DNA from: Candidatus Desulfofervidaceae bacterium
Lineage (GTDB): Bacteria > Desulfobacterota > Desulfofervidia > Desulfofervidales > Desulfofervidaceae
Reading direction: 5' to 3'
DNA length: 64,000 nucleotides
Assembly (NCBI GenBank): GCA_027038965.1
Contig: JALWFG010000011.1
Coordinates: forward strand, 280,288-344,287
Of this stretch, positions 43,820-52,873 are shown piece after piece. Both the position numbers and the translations under genes were made by a program. Numbering within the stretch: the first letter of the stretch is position 1; every line of letters starts with the position of its first letter. The notes beneath the pieces were generated by a model, which saw only the letters and a program-made list of their open reading frames with translations, searched no databases and had not been told where the DNA came from.

Positions 43820-45280
43820 CTAAGATGACTTTACACGTTTCTTTTTTGATACCTTAAATTCAGGAATACATGCCAGCACAGGAAGTTCACTGAATTTTTC
43901 CAAATCCTCCACTTTATAGAAAGAATGGTCCATATATTCTACCAAAAAGGCAATTCCAAAGCCCACTCCTAATCCCAACATTAGACCTAACATAAAAAGT
44001 TTAGGTCTATTGGGTTTATAAGGTTTTTCTGGTAGTTTGGCTGGGTCCAATATCTTAAACTGCTCTCCTTTTTGCTTTCTCTCCATATTGGCTGCCAGCT
44101 CAGCTTGAAGTCTCTTATCCAATAAAGACTGATATTGTTTTTTGGTTACTTCATATCCCCTAGAAAGCTCCTTTAGTTGCTGTTCTACTTTAGGCGTAAT
44201 TTCTACCCGTTTTTGATATTCCTTTATTTTGGCTTGAAGTTCTTTCTTTTCTGCTTGTAATTTAGCAATCTCTTCATTAATTTGGGATAATTGGCGTTCT
44301 ATCTGGGCCGACAAGGTATCGGATTGATTAGATGGAATTCGTTCACGAGAGTTCTGCCCCTGAGAAGCAGAGTCCTTCTCCAATTTCTGAATTATTCTCC
44401 TTAGTCTGATAACCTCAGGGTGTTGATCCGTATAGCGAAGTTCCAAGAATGCCAGCCTCTTTTTTAATTCTTTCAGATTAGTATCTTGAACTTCTTGATT
44501 TAAATCCTTTTCAGGATAGGCAGGCTTGCTGTTTTTCTCCCTGTCGGCCATAGGCCTTGCTTGGGCAAGTTGGTTTTGAAGTTGCAATTTGGTTTGAATG
44601 GCTGCCTGAAGGGCCTGATTAGTGTTTTGAAGCTGTAATTGTAGTCTATCCAAGGTTCTTAAATTGGCATCCAGTTGTTCTGGCAGGACACCTAAATGTT
44701 TGGCCCGAAAATCCAAAACGGCTTTTTCTTGCTGTTTTAACAGCGACTTCATTCTGTTTAATTCTTTTTCTAAAAATACAAGGGTTCCTTCGGCTTGTTC
44801 TTCTCTGACTTTTAAATTCTCTTCAATAAACATAAACGCCAAACGGTTGGCTACTTTCATGGCAATGACTGGATTTTCATCTTCAAAAGAAACACTAAAA
44901 ACTCTTCCTTTTTTTACTCTGACCGTAATGCGAGTTCTCATCTTTTCAATGACAGACTCAAAGGGCAACTTTTGGCGCAGTTGCGAGTAAAGATTAAATT
45001 CTTTTATGACCTTTTCCAAATATGTCCGACTCATGATTTGCTCGGTGATTGTCCTTAACTGGGCCTGGACACTATCAGTCACCGTAGGCTTTATATAACT
45101 CGGAGGAACCTTCTGAGGCTCAACCAATATTAGAGTTGAGGCTTGATATATGTTGGGGACTGACCTAATGTAAAACACAGTAGCCGCAATGCTTAAAATA
45201 AATGGAATGATAAAAAACCACTTTCGGCGCCAAGCAATATCCAAATAATCTCTAATGTCTATTTTTTGGTTAAGTTCCAT
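43820..45280 (-). CDS. Wzz/Wzc-type chain-length determinant, EPS co-polymerase
   Basis: A 486-residue inner-membrane protein with two helices (about 21-38 and 433-452) around a long periplasmic coiled-coil region of about 390 residues. The Wzz-type N-terminus is IDIRDYLDIAWRRKW, and the GNVR-like tail ILDPAKLPEKPYKPNR precedes the second helix. It partners with the separate BY-kinase and the Wza protein encoded in the same operon. Confidence 0.92.
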   Translation of the reverse strand: MELNQKIDIRDYLDIAWRRKWFFIIPFILSIAATVFYIRSVPNIYQASTLILVEPQKVPPSYIKPTVTDSVQAQLRTITEQIMSRTYLEKVIKEFNLYSQLRQKLPFESVIEKMRTRITVRVKKGRVFSVSFEDENPVIAMKVANRLAFMFIEENLKVREEQAEGTLVFLEKELNRMKSLLKQQEKAVLDFRAKHLGVLPEQLDANLRTLDRLQLQLQNTNQALQAAIQTKLQLQNQLAQARPMADREKNSKPAYPEKDLNQEVQDTNLKELKKRLAFLELRYTDQHPEVIRLRRIIQKLEKDSASQGQNSRERIPSNQSDTLSAQIERQLSQINEEIAKLQAEKKELQAKIKEYQKRVEITPKVEQQLKELSRGYEVTKKQYQSLLDKRLQAELAANMERKQKGEQFKILDPAKLPEKPYKPNRPKLFMLGLMLGLGVGFGIAFLVEYMDHSFYKVEDLEKFSELPVLACIPEFKVSKKKRVKSS

Positions 45281-45287
45281 TTTTGTT

Positions 45288-46523
45288 TTAATAAATAAAT
45301 CTTAAACCTACTATTACATGATTAACATCATAGCCGCCTAAAGCCTCATTTGTATTCAAGGTGCTATAGGTATAGGCCACATATCCTCTAAACCAAGTTA
45401 TAGGGTTGTATTCTAGCCTAAAGGAAGCGGTCCAAAATTTATCGGACCTTTCGACATATTTGTAATGGCTTTTATTGTAACTGGTGCCAATCGAACTAGA
45501 CAAATGAGGGGATAATTTATGATTGAGGTTAATACTTATTCCCCAGTAGGTGTTGAGTCCCAAATTGAGGGTGGTGAATAAGGTCTCTCTGACTCCCTTC
45601 ACAGCAGTGACGGTAAGTTGCGAATGTTTGTAAAGATAAGTCAGGTTTATTTGGCCAGAAAACGATTTAGTTGTTTTAGCTCCCTCAGGCTTATAAAAAT
45701 ATGTTCCCCCATTCAAATCACAGGCAAGTCGAGGGCTAAAGGCATGTTTAATACCTAACACACTACTGTAAACAGTGTAATCTATTCTTTGAGTATATTG
45801 TCTTAAAGAATAGCTTCCAGATAAATATGTGTCTGTGTGAGGAGTTAGCTTGTAATAATAACTTAGGTTCACCCTGTGGCCATTGAGATTGCCCCACATC
45901 GAAGAAAATTCTCCATGAGTAAAGGAATAATCTAGGCTAATGGTGTTGCGGAAATCTATTCCGTAAACGATTCCCCCGCTAGCGGTGTGTTCAGTGCTGT
46001 TTTGAGTCCGATCTCGACTAAAATGGGTTATGTTATAGCGATAAGCTCCATAAATGGACCTATTTTCTCCAAAAATGAATTTAAAGGATGGGGATACATT
46101 GTTTTGCCAATAAGTTTCGCGTCTCCGGTTAACTCCGTAAATATCTACCTCTGCCAAATTGGTAGAACGGGAATAACTTTCATTTAAGTTAAGGCTTAAG
46201 TGCCCGCTCGGATTAATGAATGCATTCAACTTAGCATCATGGCTTGTTGTGTTTTGAGATGAGTTATGGGCAAAGGATTCAAATCCCGCGGTGTAGTTTA
46301 AATTGATTCCCATGTGAGGCTGAAGCAGATTTATGTTAATTCCAGGCATTATGCGGTTAATCCAGTCATCTTGTTTATTTTCTTTCTGCCAATAGATGTT
46401 ATCATTATATTCTGAGCTTAAATCTAAAAAGACAGACCAAGACCTTTCTTTTCCCCAAGCAAGCGAGGAACAAAGCAAGAGAACAAAAGGTATAAAAATG
46501 GCATGTGTCTTTTTATGGAACAA
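45288..46523 (-). CDS. Outer-membrane beta-barrel protein of the EPS operon
   Basis: A 411-residue exported protein. The TTG at 46523 was chosen because GAGAGGAGAT precedes it and it yields a clean signal peptide ending SLAWG. The mature part has regular alternating hydrophobic/polar strands rich in aromatic residues and ends in Phe-Ile-Tyr, as barrel proteins do. It resembles barrel proteins of PEP-CTERM-type EPS clusters, but a firm family name is not possible. It overlaps the wza-like gene by 11 bases. Confidence 0.75.
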   Translation of the reverse strand: MFHKKTHAIFIPFVLLLCSSLAWGKERSWSVFLDLSSEYNDNIYWQKENKQDDWINRIMPGININLLQPHMGINLNYTAGFESFAHNSSQNTTSHDAKLNAFINPSGHLSLNLNESYSRSTNLAEVDIYGVNRRRETYWQNNVSPSFKFIFGENRSIYGAYRYNITHFSRDRTQNSTEHTASGGIVYGIDFRNTISLDYSFTHGEFSSMWGNLNGHRVNLSYYYKLTPHTDTYLSGSYSLRQYTQRIDYTVYSSVLGIKHAFSPRLACDLNGGTYFYKPEGAKTTKSFSGQINLTYLYKHSQLTVTAVKGVRETLFTTLNLGLNTYWGISINLNHKLSPHLSSSIGTSYNKSHYKYVERSDKFWTASFRLEYNPITWFRGYVAYTYSTLNTNEALGGYDVNHVIVGLRFIY

Positions 46524-47073
46524 TGATTCTATCTCCTCTCTTGAGTAAAATATCGTTAGCCCCTTTTTTGCCTTTAACAATTTTTTCTATGTTTATTTCC
46601 AACCGTTTGTCTTTTCCTTCACTCCTTCTTAAAATGATTACCTTATCCTTTTTGGCCCATTCGGCAAAACCACCCGCCAAGGCAATGGCCTGAAGCAAGG
46701 TGAGTTGAGTTTTTAATGGATACATGCCAGGTTTATTTACCCTACCCAAAATGTAAATTTTGGGGCTATTTATTTCTGTTAAGATTACAGAAACTACTGG
46801 TACCTCTATGTATGCCTTAAGTTTGTTTTGAATCACTTGAGCTAATTGAGCTGGGGAAATGCCTTCTGCCTGAATATCACCAACCAAGGGGAGAGAAATT
46901 TTACCATCAGGTCTTACAAGCACAGTACGGGATAAATCTGGTTCTTTCCAAACAATGACTTCTACAATGTCTTCAGGTCCAATAAGATAATCAGATGACC
47001 AAGAGGATTGAATGTTAAAGGTAAATAGGAATCCAATAATGAACACACAAACATAAATTATTTTGCTTTTCAT
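46513..47073 (-). CDS. Wza-like polysaccharide export protein
   Basis: A 186-residue exported protein with a signal peptide (cut near SSWSS), the poly-export domain (YLIGPEDIVEVIVWKEPDLS...VRPDGKISLPLVG) and one SLBB domain (PKIYILGRVNKPGMYPL). It is the short form without the large Wza C-terminus. It should form the outer-membrane side of the EPS channel with the barrel protein and Wzc-like partner. Confidence 0.92.
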   Translation of the reverse strand: MKSKIIYVCVFIIGFLFTFNIQSSWSSDYLIGPEDIVEVIVWKEPDLSRTVLVRPDGKISLPLVGDIQAEGISPAQLAQVIQNKLKAYIEVPVVSVILTEINSPKIYILGRVNKPGMYPLKTQLTLLQAIALAGGFAEWAKKDKVIILRRSEGKDKRLEINIEKIVKGKKGANDILLKRGDRIIVP

Positions 47074-47095
47074 TTCTTTACCTCAAACTTATTAA

Positions 47096-47596
47096 TTAGA
47101 GATTGAGGATATGAGGAAGACAAATCTTCTGACCATTTTGTTTTGCCTGAATGAGCATAGATTCAGCCTTTTCTAAAAGCATGTTTCTATCTACGCCATT
47201 GGTTGGAAAACAAGCTCCTCCAATTGAGAGTCTAATCCTTTTCTCAGGTTCTCTTTCAAATACATATTCGTTTACGTGTTCTACCAAGCGCTTTGACATA
47301 ATGTAGGCGCCATCCAAGTCAGCTAACAAAAGAATTACACCAAATCTTTGACCATTCAAACGGCCTATAATATCCGTATCCCTCACATTTTTCCTTAGTA
47401 GCTTAACTAAGTCTTGGAGGCTCTTTCTATCTTGGAGAGGAGTGTCTGGTTCTAACATAATCAGGGAAACAAAATTCTGATAACGGAATCCCCTTCTGAT
47501 TTCCCAGTCCAGCCAAAGGTCAAAGATGTGAGGTCTAAAAGCACCTGTTTCTTGGTCAAACAAAACACTTTCTTCTAATTGGGCCTTTTGTCTCAT
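47096..47596 (-). CDS. Degenerate GGDEF-domain protein
   Basis: A 166-residue protein that is little more than a GGDEF fold. The core is recognisable (LRKNVRDTDIIGRLNGQRFGVIL), but the catalytic GG[DE]EF is NGQRF, so it should not make c-di-GMP. The start at 47596 has GAGGG seven bases upstream and lies in the end of the sigma-54 activator gene. It may bind GTP or act as a regulator of the EPS genes that follow. Confidence 0.8.
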   Translation of the reverse strand: MRQKAQLEESVLFDQETGAFRPHIFDLWLDWEIRRGFRYQNFVSLIMLEPDTPLQDRKSLQDLVKLLRKNVRDTDIIGRLNGQRFGVILLLADLDGAYIMSKRLVEHVNEYVFEREPEKRIRLSIGGACFPTNGVDRNMLLEKAESMLIQAKQNGQKICLPHILNL

Positions 47597-47625
47597 CCTT
47601 TTTCCCTCAATACTTTTTGAAAAAA

Positions 47626-48630
47626 TCAAGCGATACCTAACTCCTTAATTTTATAAAGCAATGCCTTGTAACTTATATTCAACATCTGGGCTGCCTTTTT
47701 CTTATTCCATTTGACCTTTTCAAGCACTTCTAAAATTACTTCTCTTTCTGCCTTCATGCTTGCCATTTTGGCAATCTTCTTTAAATCATATTCCTTATAT
47801 TCGCTGTCTCCTTCTTCCTTCCCGAGGATTCCGGTCTGTGGTGCAGATTGTTCTCCCACAATGAGTTCTAATTCCCGAATTAAAGATTGTTCTCCTAAAA
47901 CCACCAATCTTTTAACTGCATTTTCCAACTCTCTCACATTCCCAGGCCAATGATATTTTACCATTAAGCCCATACATTCTTGAGAAATTTTTTTTCTCTT
48001 TCGGTTATACTCCTCGCAAAATTTTTTTTGAAAATATCTTATCAAGAAGGGAATTTCCTCTTTTCTTTCCCTTAAAGGGGGGATTTTTATACTGATTACA
48101 TTAATTCGAAAATAGAGGTCTTCTCTAAACTTTCCTTCCTTTATCATTATAGCCAAATTTTTGTTTGTTGCGGAAATAAACCTTACATCGGCCTTTATAT
48201 CTCTATACCCCCCTAGGCGGGAGAATTCTCCTTCCTGAAGCACCCGAAGAAGCTTTCCTTGAATAGAAAGGGGGATGTCTCCAATTTCATCCAAGAACAA
48301 TGTCCCTTGATTGGCAAATTCTATCCGTCCTGGTTTGCTTTGGTATGCCCCTGTAAAGGCCCCTTTCTCATATCCGAAAAGTTCACTTTCTAAAAGTTCT
48401 GCGGGGATGTTCACACAGGAAACCGTAACAAAGGGGTTTTGGGCCCTGGGAGAAAGCTTATGGATGGCCTTGGCTGTGAGTGTTTTCCCTGTGCCACTTT
48501 CGCCCATAATGAGCACAGGGATATCTGTCGGGGACACCTCTTTTACCAAAGTGGCCACCTGTTTCATGGCTTTACTTTGTCCAAAAAAGTGGCCAAAAGT
48601 TATCCCTTCAGCAATTTCAAAGTCCTTCAT
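47626..48630 (-). CDS. Sigma-54 activator, AAA+ and Fis HTH, for the EPS operon
   Basis: A 334-residue enhancer-binding protein without an N-terminal sensor domain. The AAA+ core is intact: GESGTGKT, GAFTGA, FLDEIGD and FREDLYFRI. A Fis-type HTH follows at the C-terminus (NKKKAAQMLNISYKALLYKI). It overlaps the GGDEF gene downstream and is the first gene of the exopolysaccharide operon. Control must come from level or partner protein because there is no receiver. Confidence 0.93.
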   Translation of the reverse strand: MKDFEIAEGITFGHFFGQSKAMKQVATLVKEVSPTDIPVLIMGESGTGKTLTAKAIHKLSPRAQNPFVTVSCVNIPAELLESELFGYEKGAFTGAYQSKPGRIEFANQGTLFLDEIGDIPLSIQGKLLRVLQEGEFSRLGGYRDIKADVRFISATNKNLAIMIKEGKFREDLYFRINVISIKIPPLRERKEEIPFLIRYFQKKFCEEYNRKRKKISQECMGLMVKYHWPGNVRELENAVKRLVVLGEQSLIRELELIVGEQSAPQTGILGKEEGDSEYKEYDLKKIAKMASMKAEREVILEVLEKVKWNKKKAAQMLNISYKALLYKIKELGIA

Positions 48631-48687
48631 GTTTCACCTTCTCATACAAAAAATATGCCAAATAAAAAATGCGCAGAAAACTAAAGT

Positions 48688-48717
48688 TATATTGGAAAAA
48701 AACTATTAAATTGTCAA
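48688..48717 (-). promoter_or_regulatory. Possible promoter of the EPS operon
   Basis: On the minus strand TTGACA (48717-48712) is followed after 18 bases by AATATA; an alternative TATAAC sits at 20 bases. The -35 is perfect but the -10 is poor. Confidence 0.38.
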
Positions 48718-48834
48718 GAGAGATTGGAAAGTGTGAAAAAAAGGTAACAAAAAAGGAAAAAAAATAACTACCTATTGAGCTCTACTCAGATGGAGAGTTG
48801 CTACTTTACCCAACTGGAAGAAAATAAGCATGTA

Positions 48835-48865
48835 AAAATGGAGCAGGGGATACAAAATCCCCTGC
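48835..48865 (-). terminator. Rho-independent terminator of the cytochrome gene
   Basis: GCAGGGGAT/ATCCCCTGC form a perfect nine-base stem with a five-base loop, followed on the minus strand by TTTTTAC. It lies 18 bases after the stop of the octaheme cytochrome gene. Confidence 0.85.
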
Positions 48866-48883
48866 CTTCAACCGCTTTATCTC

Positions 48884-49963
48884 CTATTGTCTCCTTCTCC
48901 CAAAGGGCATCATTAACCGTTTGAGTTGCTTTTTAGTGAGTGGCCTAGCATAATCAGCAAACTGGACTTGGATAGGAGTATTGTCGGGCAATTTATACCA
49001 CTTACCGTTTTTATCCTTTTCCATAAAGGCAAAGTAAATTTTTTGTGGGGCCAGAGGTACAACTCCCTTCCATGGGATTACCTTGCCATCTTTGAAGTCC
49101 ATTACAGGCACCTTTTTGCCACTTTTGATTAGTTGCATTGCCTTGTTGCCATGACAATCGGCGCAATCTCTGCCCTTGGCCATGATGGAATGGGTAAATC
49201 TAGGAGCATAAGCAATGAACTTTTTCCCCTTCCAAACCAAGGTCATTGCACCTCCTACAGTTACCTTATTATTATAATTTACAAGCATTGTCCAAGTTTT
49301 AACTGGGAAAAAGGCCGTTTTTTTATGACCTTCTATAAAGTGGCAGTTATAACAAGTCATGGTGGCCTTTACATGACAGGCCTCGCATCCAAGTTTTCCC
49401 CTGTGAACCCGATGGGCCCTGAGTTTAGCATTGAAATTTTGGCCTGGTTTATGACAATTAGTGCACTTTGCCTCTACAGCTCCTTTATCTCGCATAGAGT
49501 AATAAGAAGTTCCATTTCCATGGACGTCATTAGCATGATGACAATTGGTGCAAGTCATTCCCTTAGCCATATGGACGTCTTTAAAACCGGCCTTTTCATC
49601 AAATTGGGCCGAAACCTTTCCCCTCAAATGGCAGGCATAGCAAGTAGCAGTCTTCTTGGTTTTGGCTATGGAGAAGGCCATTTTGCCATTCTTTTCTACA
49701 CCATGACATTTATCGCAACTAGTAGCGTGACAATGGTTACAACTGAGTTTATCGTAAGGGATGCCAGTAAGTTTCATAAAACCATCTGGTGCCTCATACC
49801 AATAGCGCATTCCCTTACCTGTAAAATGGAGGCTTTTACAGTAGAAAGAGGAAAAGGCGGGGCATTGACATTCTCCATTCTCCCCGCTATATGCCCCTCC
49901 TGCAAACAAGAAACACGCCCAAAAAACTGCCATAACCACTCTTAAAAAGCCCTTTACCCGCAT
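48884..49963 (-). CDS. Octaheme c-type cytochrome, exported
   Basis: A 359-residue exported protein with a signal peptide (cleavage near GGAYS) and eight CxxCH motifs: CNHCH, CDKCH, CYACH, two CTNCH, CEACH, CYNCH and CADCH. All lie in residues 70-275; the C-terminal 85 residues are haem-free and strand-rich. It forms a single-gene unit with its own promoter and terminator. A role in periplasmic or extracellular electron transfer is likely, but I cannot name the family. Confidence 0.87.
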   Translation of the reverse strand: MRVKGFLRVVMAVFWACFLFAGGAYSGENGECQCPAFSSFYCKSLHFTGKGMRYWYEAPDGFMKLTGIPYDKLSCNHCHATSCDKCHGVEKNGKMAFSIAKTKKTATCYACHLRGKVSAQFDEKAGFKDVHMAKGMTCTNCHHANDVHGNGTSYYSMRDKGAVEAKCTNCHKPGQNFNAKLRAHRVHRGKLGCEACHVKATMTCYNCHFIEGHKKTAFFPVKTWTMLVNYNNKVTVGGAMTLVWKGKKFIAYAPRFTHSIMAKGRDCADCHGNKAMQLIKSGKKVPVMDFKDGKVIPWKGVVPLAPQKIYFAFMEKDKNGKWYKLPDNTPIQVQFADYARPLTKKQLKRLMMPFGRRRQ

Positions 49964-50009
49964 GACCCTCCCCCCTAAACTAAAATGAATTTAAAGCCTA
50001 CAATACATT

Positions 50010-50038
50010 AAAATATGACTTGTTCCTCTCTATGTCAA
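50010..50038 (-). promoter_or_regulatory. Sigma-70-type promoter of the octaheme cytochrome
   Basis: TTGACA (50038-50033) and TATTTT (50015-50010) on the minus strand are 17 bases apart. The leader to the ATG at 49963 is about 40 bases and ends in a GGGGGGAGGG ribosome site. Confidence 0.65.
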
Positions 50039-50234
50039 GAAAAAATTGTTCCCCAGCTCCGCCATTGATTTCCCCCTAATTAGGTAGTTAAAAAGATGAG
50101 TAAGGGGATTTGCTCCACTTTAAACAAAAAAAATGGTTGTTAAGATAAAAGTAGGGGCTCTTGCCAAAAGGAATTTTTGCTTGTAATTTGAGCTATTGAT
50201 TCGCTTTTCAGTTATTTTATTAGGTAAGGGAATT

Positions 50235-50903
50235 ATGGAAATAGAAGCTCAAAGGATATTGGAAAAGGGTAGTCGTCTTTTAGGGGTAAATTTGGATCAA
50301 AAGCAAATACATCAATTTCAGCTTTACTTATCTCGCCTTAAAAAATGGAATAAAAAGGTTAATCTTACAGCCATTAAGACAGACAAGGATATTGTTATTA
50401 AGCATTTTTTAGATTCTTTAACACTTGTTTCCTGTCTTAGACCCTATCAGAAGGTTTTGGACATAGGAACGGGCGCTGGATTTCCCGGAATTCCTTTGAA
50501 AATTGCTATTACCTCTTTGCAAATAACCCTGGTAGAGTCAAGACAAAAAAGGATAGTATTTTTAAAAGAGGTAAAAAGGCTTTTGGGATTGAAAGATGTT
50601 GAAATTGTGAATACCTATTTAACTCCAACAATTCCGTTTAGAAACGAAGCAAATATTTTAAAAATTGATTATTATGATGTGGTTTTGAGCAGGGCTTTGG
50701 CCACCCCTTCTGAATTTGTCTCTATTGCTTTACCTTATGTAAAAGCAGGGGGACTTGTTATTCTCATGCAAGGCCGAAAGATAGAAGACCTTGATAAGCT
50801 TTCAAAGGATTACCCATTGAGGCTAAAAGAAGAAAAAGGATTTATGTTACCATTTAGCGAAATAAAAAGAAGACTCATCGTTCTAGAAAAAATAAAAAAT
50901 TAG
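50235..50903 (+). CDS. rsmG: 16S rRNA 7-methylguanosine methyltransferase RsmG
   Basis: A 222-residue SAM-dependent enzyme that methylates G527 of 16S rRNA. The glycine-rich motif DIGTGAGFPGIPLKIA and the upstream KKWNKKVNLTAIK segment are diagnostic. The ATG at 50235 has AAGGGAATT ahead of it. Its stop overlaps by four bases the stop of the convergent HDOD gene. Confidence 0.94.
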   Translation: MEIEAQRILEKGSRLLGVNLDQKQIHQFQLYLSRLKKWNKKVNLTAIKTDKDIVIKHFLDSLTLVSCLRPYQKVLDIGTGAGFPGIPLKIAITSLQITLVESRQKRIVFLKEVKRLLGLKDVEIVNTYLTPTIPFRNEANILKIDYYDVVLSRALATPSEFVSIALPYVKAGGLVILMQGRKIEDLDKLSKDYPLRLKEEKGFMLPFSEIKRRLIVLEKIKN

Positions 50904-51727
50904 GTGAGGTCTAAAATCTCTTCTTTGGCAGCGAGAATTTTAAGGGTAATTTCTTCAGTATCTGCCGGAGTTAATCCTACTTCTTGTAAAAGTTTGGAAT
51001 CTGACGAAGGCTCAGTAATAAAGCCTACTGGACAAATGGCCCCAGCCAAGTTGTTGGCAAGGTATGTAATTAGGGCAAGCATGACTTCTTCTTTGGCTTC
51101 AGTAGGATTATGGTGATAAGTGATGGCTTCCTTAATGGATAAGGGAAGATCCCAACTTTCAGCAATCATCCCACCTACTTCCGCATGATTAAAACCAAAA
51201 AGCTGCTTCTCAATCGCTAGAATATTTTGACCTTCTTTTAATCTTTGTTCTATTTCTTCTTTTGATTTCTTTACATATGGATCTAAAATGATTTTTCCCA
51301 TATCATGGAGAAGCCCTCCAATGTAGGCCTGCTCTTTGTCTGAAAATCCCAATCTTTCAGCTATAAGTTCAGCCGAAACGGCTGCCACAAGAGAATGTTC
51401 CCAAAGGGTATTATCTTGAGTGGGATATCCTTTCAACTGGTTTTTCAACACCGACCCCATTTGGGCAGTAAGCAAAATTCTTTTTAGGTTTTTTCTTCCT
51501 AGAATAACAATGGCATGTCTTACAGACGTTACCTTTTGTCTCAATGCAAAAAAGGCCGAATTGCTAATTCTAAGAACATCGGCTGTAAGGGCAGGGTCAA
51601 GAAGGATGGTATCTTTAATGTCATCTATACTACTGTTGGGATCGTTTAATAGCTGCATTGCCTTCTTTCCCGCGGGACTTAATGGCTTTAAAAATTGAAT
51701 CTTCTTAACAATTTCTTCAACTTTCAT
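50900..51727 (-). CDS. HDOD-domain signalling protein
   Basis: A 275-residue HDOD protein (a non-catalytic relative of HD phosphohydrolases). The helical region is clear (LLDPALTADVLRISNSAFFALR), followed by GGLLHDMGKIIL. HDOD proteins act as scaffolds in signalling and motility, often with c-di-GMP genes; the homolog at 56969 sits between GGDEF genes. It is transcribed alone. Confidence 0.88.
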   Translation of the reverse strand: MKVEEIVKKIQFLKPLSPAGKKAMQLLNDPNSSIDDIKDTILLDPALTADVLRISNSAFFALRQKVTSVRHAIVILGRKNLKRILLTAQMGSVLKNQLKGYPTQDNTLWEHSLVAAVSAELIAERLGFSDKEQAYIGGLLHDMGKIILDPYVKKSKEEIEQRLKEGQNILAIEKQLFGFNHAEVGGMIAESWDLPLSIKEAITYHHNPTEAKEEVMLALITYLANNLAGAICPVGFITEPSSDSKLLQEVGLTPADTEEITLKILAAKEEILDLT

Positions 51728-51802
51728 GTAACATACCCTCTCAAATTCTACTTACCTGTGCCTTGATAAAAACACACAGCAAACAAAATAGATTTTTGTT
51801 TT

Positions 51803-52873
51803 TTACCTAACTGTTTCATCGAGCATTTCTTTTAATTTTCCATTGTCAGGAACGAAGCCAAATACCTTATTCCACACTTCAGGTCTTTCCATGCATAAAT
51901 AGACTACTACCCTTTGAGAATATTCTCTAATCCAAGAAAGCATTTTTTTGTAAACATGAATCCGAATAGGTTTAAAATAACGCCTTTTACCATCCAAGGC
52001 CGAGATAAACTCTCCATATATGATTTTGCTTTGAGGAAATCTTCTTTTAATTATATATTTCAAAGATGGCATAAACCGAAACATGCCTAGGCTAATCCAA
52101 GCAATTTGCTCTGGATTTATATAGGAGAAAAGCATGTCTATAGTTTGTTTATATCCCGTTTCCCAATGGGGATAATATATAATGGGATCAAAATGAAAGC
52201 CCAAGAGATATCCCCAATCTTGACACCTTTTAGCAGCCTCAAGCCGTTGCTTTATTGTAGGGGCCCCATGTTCTTCTTGGGAAGCGATTTCTATGGCGTT
52301 CAAAGACCAGGAAACCACAGTGTGACGGTTATGATTTAGCTGTTCTAGATGGTCCACCACTGTGCTCTTTGTCTTTAGCTCTAAAATGAGGTTTTTTCTT
52401 TGGGCAAAATAGGGGACGAGTTTTCCACTTAGGTGGGTAATATGGTCTAAAAACAGGCTATCTGTTAATTCACCAGTGCCAATGCGATAGAATCCCCCTT
52501 TGAGTGTGTCTAGTTCCTTAAATAAGTCTTGCAGATTGGTATAAACTTGAATAAATGGTTGATTTAAATAAGATTGTAAGATGCAATAACTGCAATTAAA
52601 GGCACAATTAGTGGCTACGTCTAAAGTATGATACTCACAGCTTAGATAATATTCCTTTTTGGTGCAAGGACAAGGGCGGAGAAAACGTCCTTTGTTTTGA
52701 GTTAAAAACAAGATATGTTTGTCAAAAATGGAACCTCTGACTTTCCGTCTATCTACAACTTCAGTAGGTACATTGGGAAGTCTTTGAAGGATTTCCTGGG
52801 CGTAAGGAAATCCAATTACTTCTTGGTCTATAAGTATCTTTTTAGGAAAATAATTCTTCAAACCAGTCCTCAT
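51803..52873 (-). CDS. Spore photoproduct lyase-like radical SAM protein
   Basis: A 356-residue radical SAM protein. The iron-sulfur motif is CAFNCSYC (CX3CX2C), preceded by LDVATN and followed by YLNQPFIQVYTN, as in the SPL family. C-terminal segments such as WISLGMFRFMP and GFHFDPII support this. The start is uncertain; 52873 is used. The gene overlaps the small hypothetical gene upstream. A DNA-repair role would be unusual because the organism shows no sporulation genes here, so function remains open. Confidence 0.83.
   Translation of the reverse strand: MRTGLKNYFPKKILIDQEVIGFPYAQEILQRLPNVPTEVVDRRKVRGSIFDKHILFLTQNKGRFLRPCPCTKKEYYLSCEYHTLDVATNCAFNCSYCILQSYLNQPFIQVYTNLQDLFKELDTLKGGFYRIGTGELTDSLFLDHITHLSGKLVPYFAQRKNLILELKTKSTVVDHLEQLNHNRHTVVSWSLNAIEIASQEEHGAPTIKQRLEAAKRCQDWGYLLGFHFDPIIYYPHWETGYKQTIDMLFSYINPEQIAWISLGMFRFMPSLKYIIKRRFPQSKIIYGEFISALDGKRRYFKPIRIHVYKKMLSWIREYSQRVVVYLCMERPEVWNKVFGFVPDNGKLKEMLDETVR

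Noticed and set aside
48645..48661. Sigma-54-like sequence TTGGCAT-N5-TTGT before the EPS activator gene
   Set aside because: The -12 element lacks the needed GC, and the predicted start would fall inside the ribosome site of the gene.
49133..49945. A long open frame of 270 codons antisense to the octaheme cytochrome gene
   Set aside because: It mirrors the cytochrome's codon pattern, has no ribosome site and gives no recognisable protein; the sense strand has a signal peptide and eight haem motifs.
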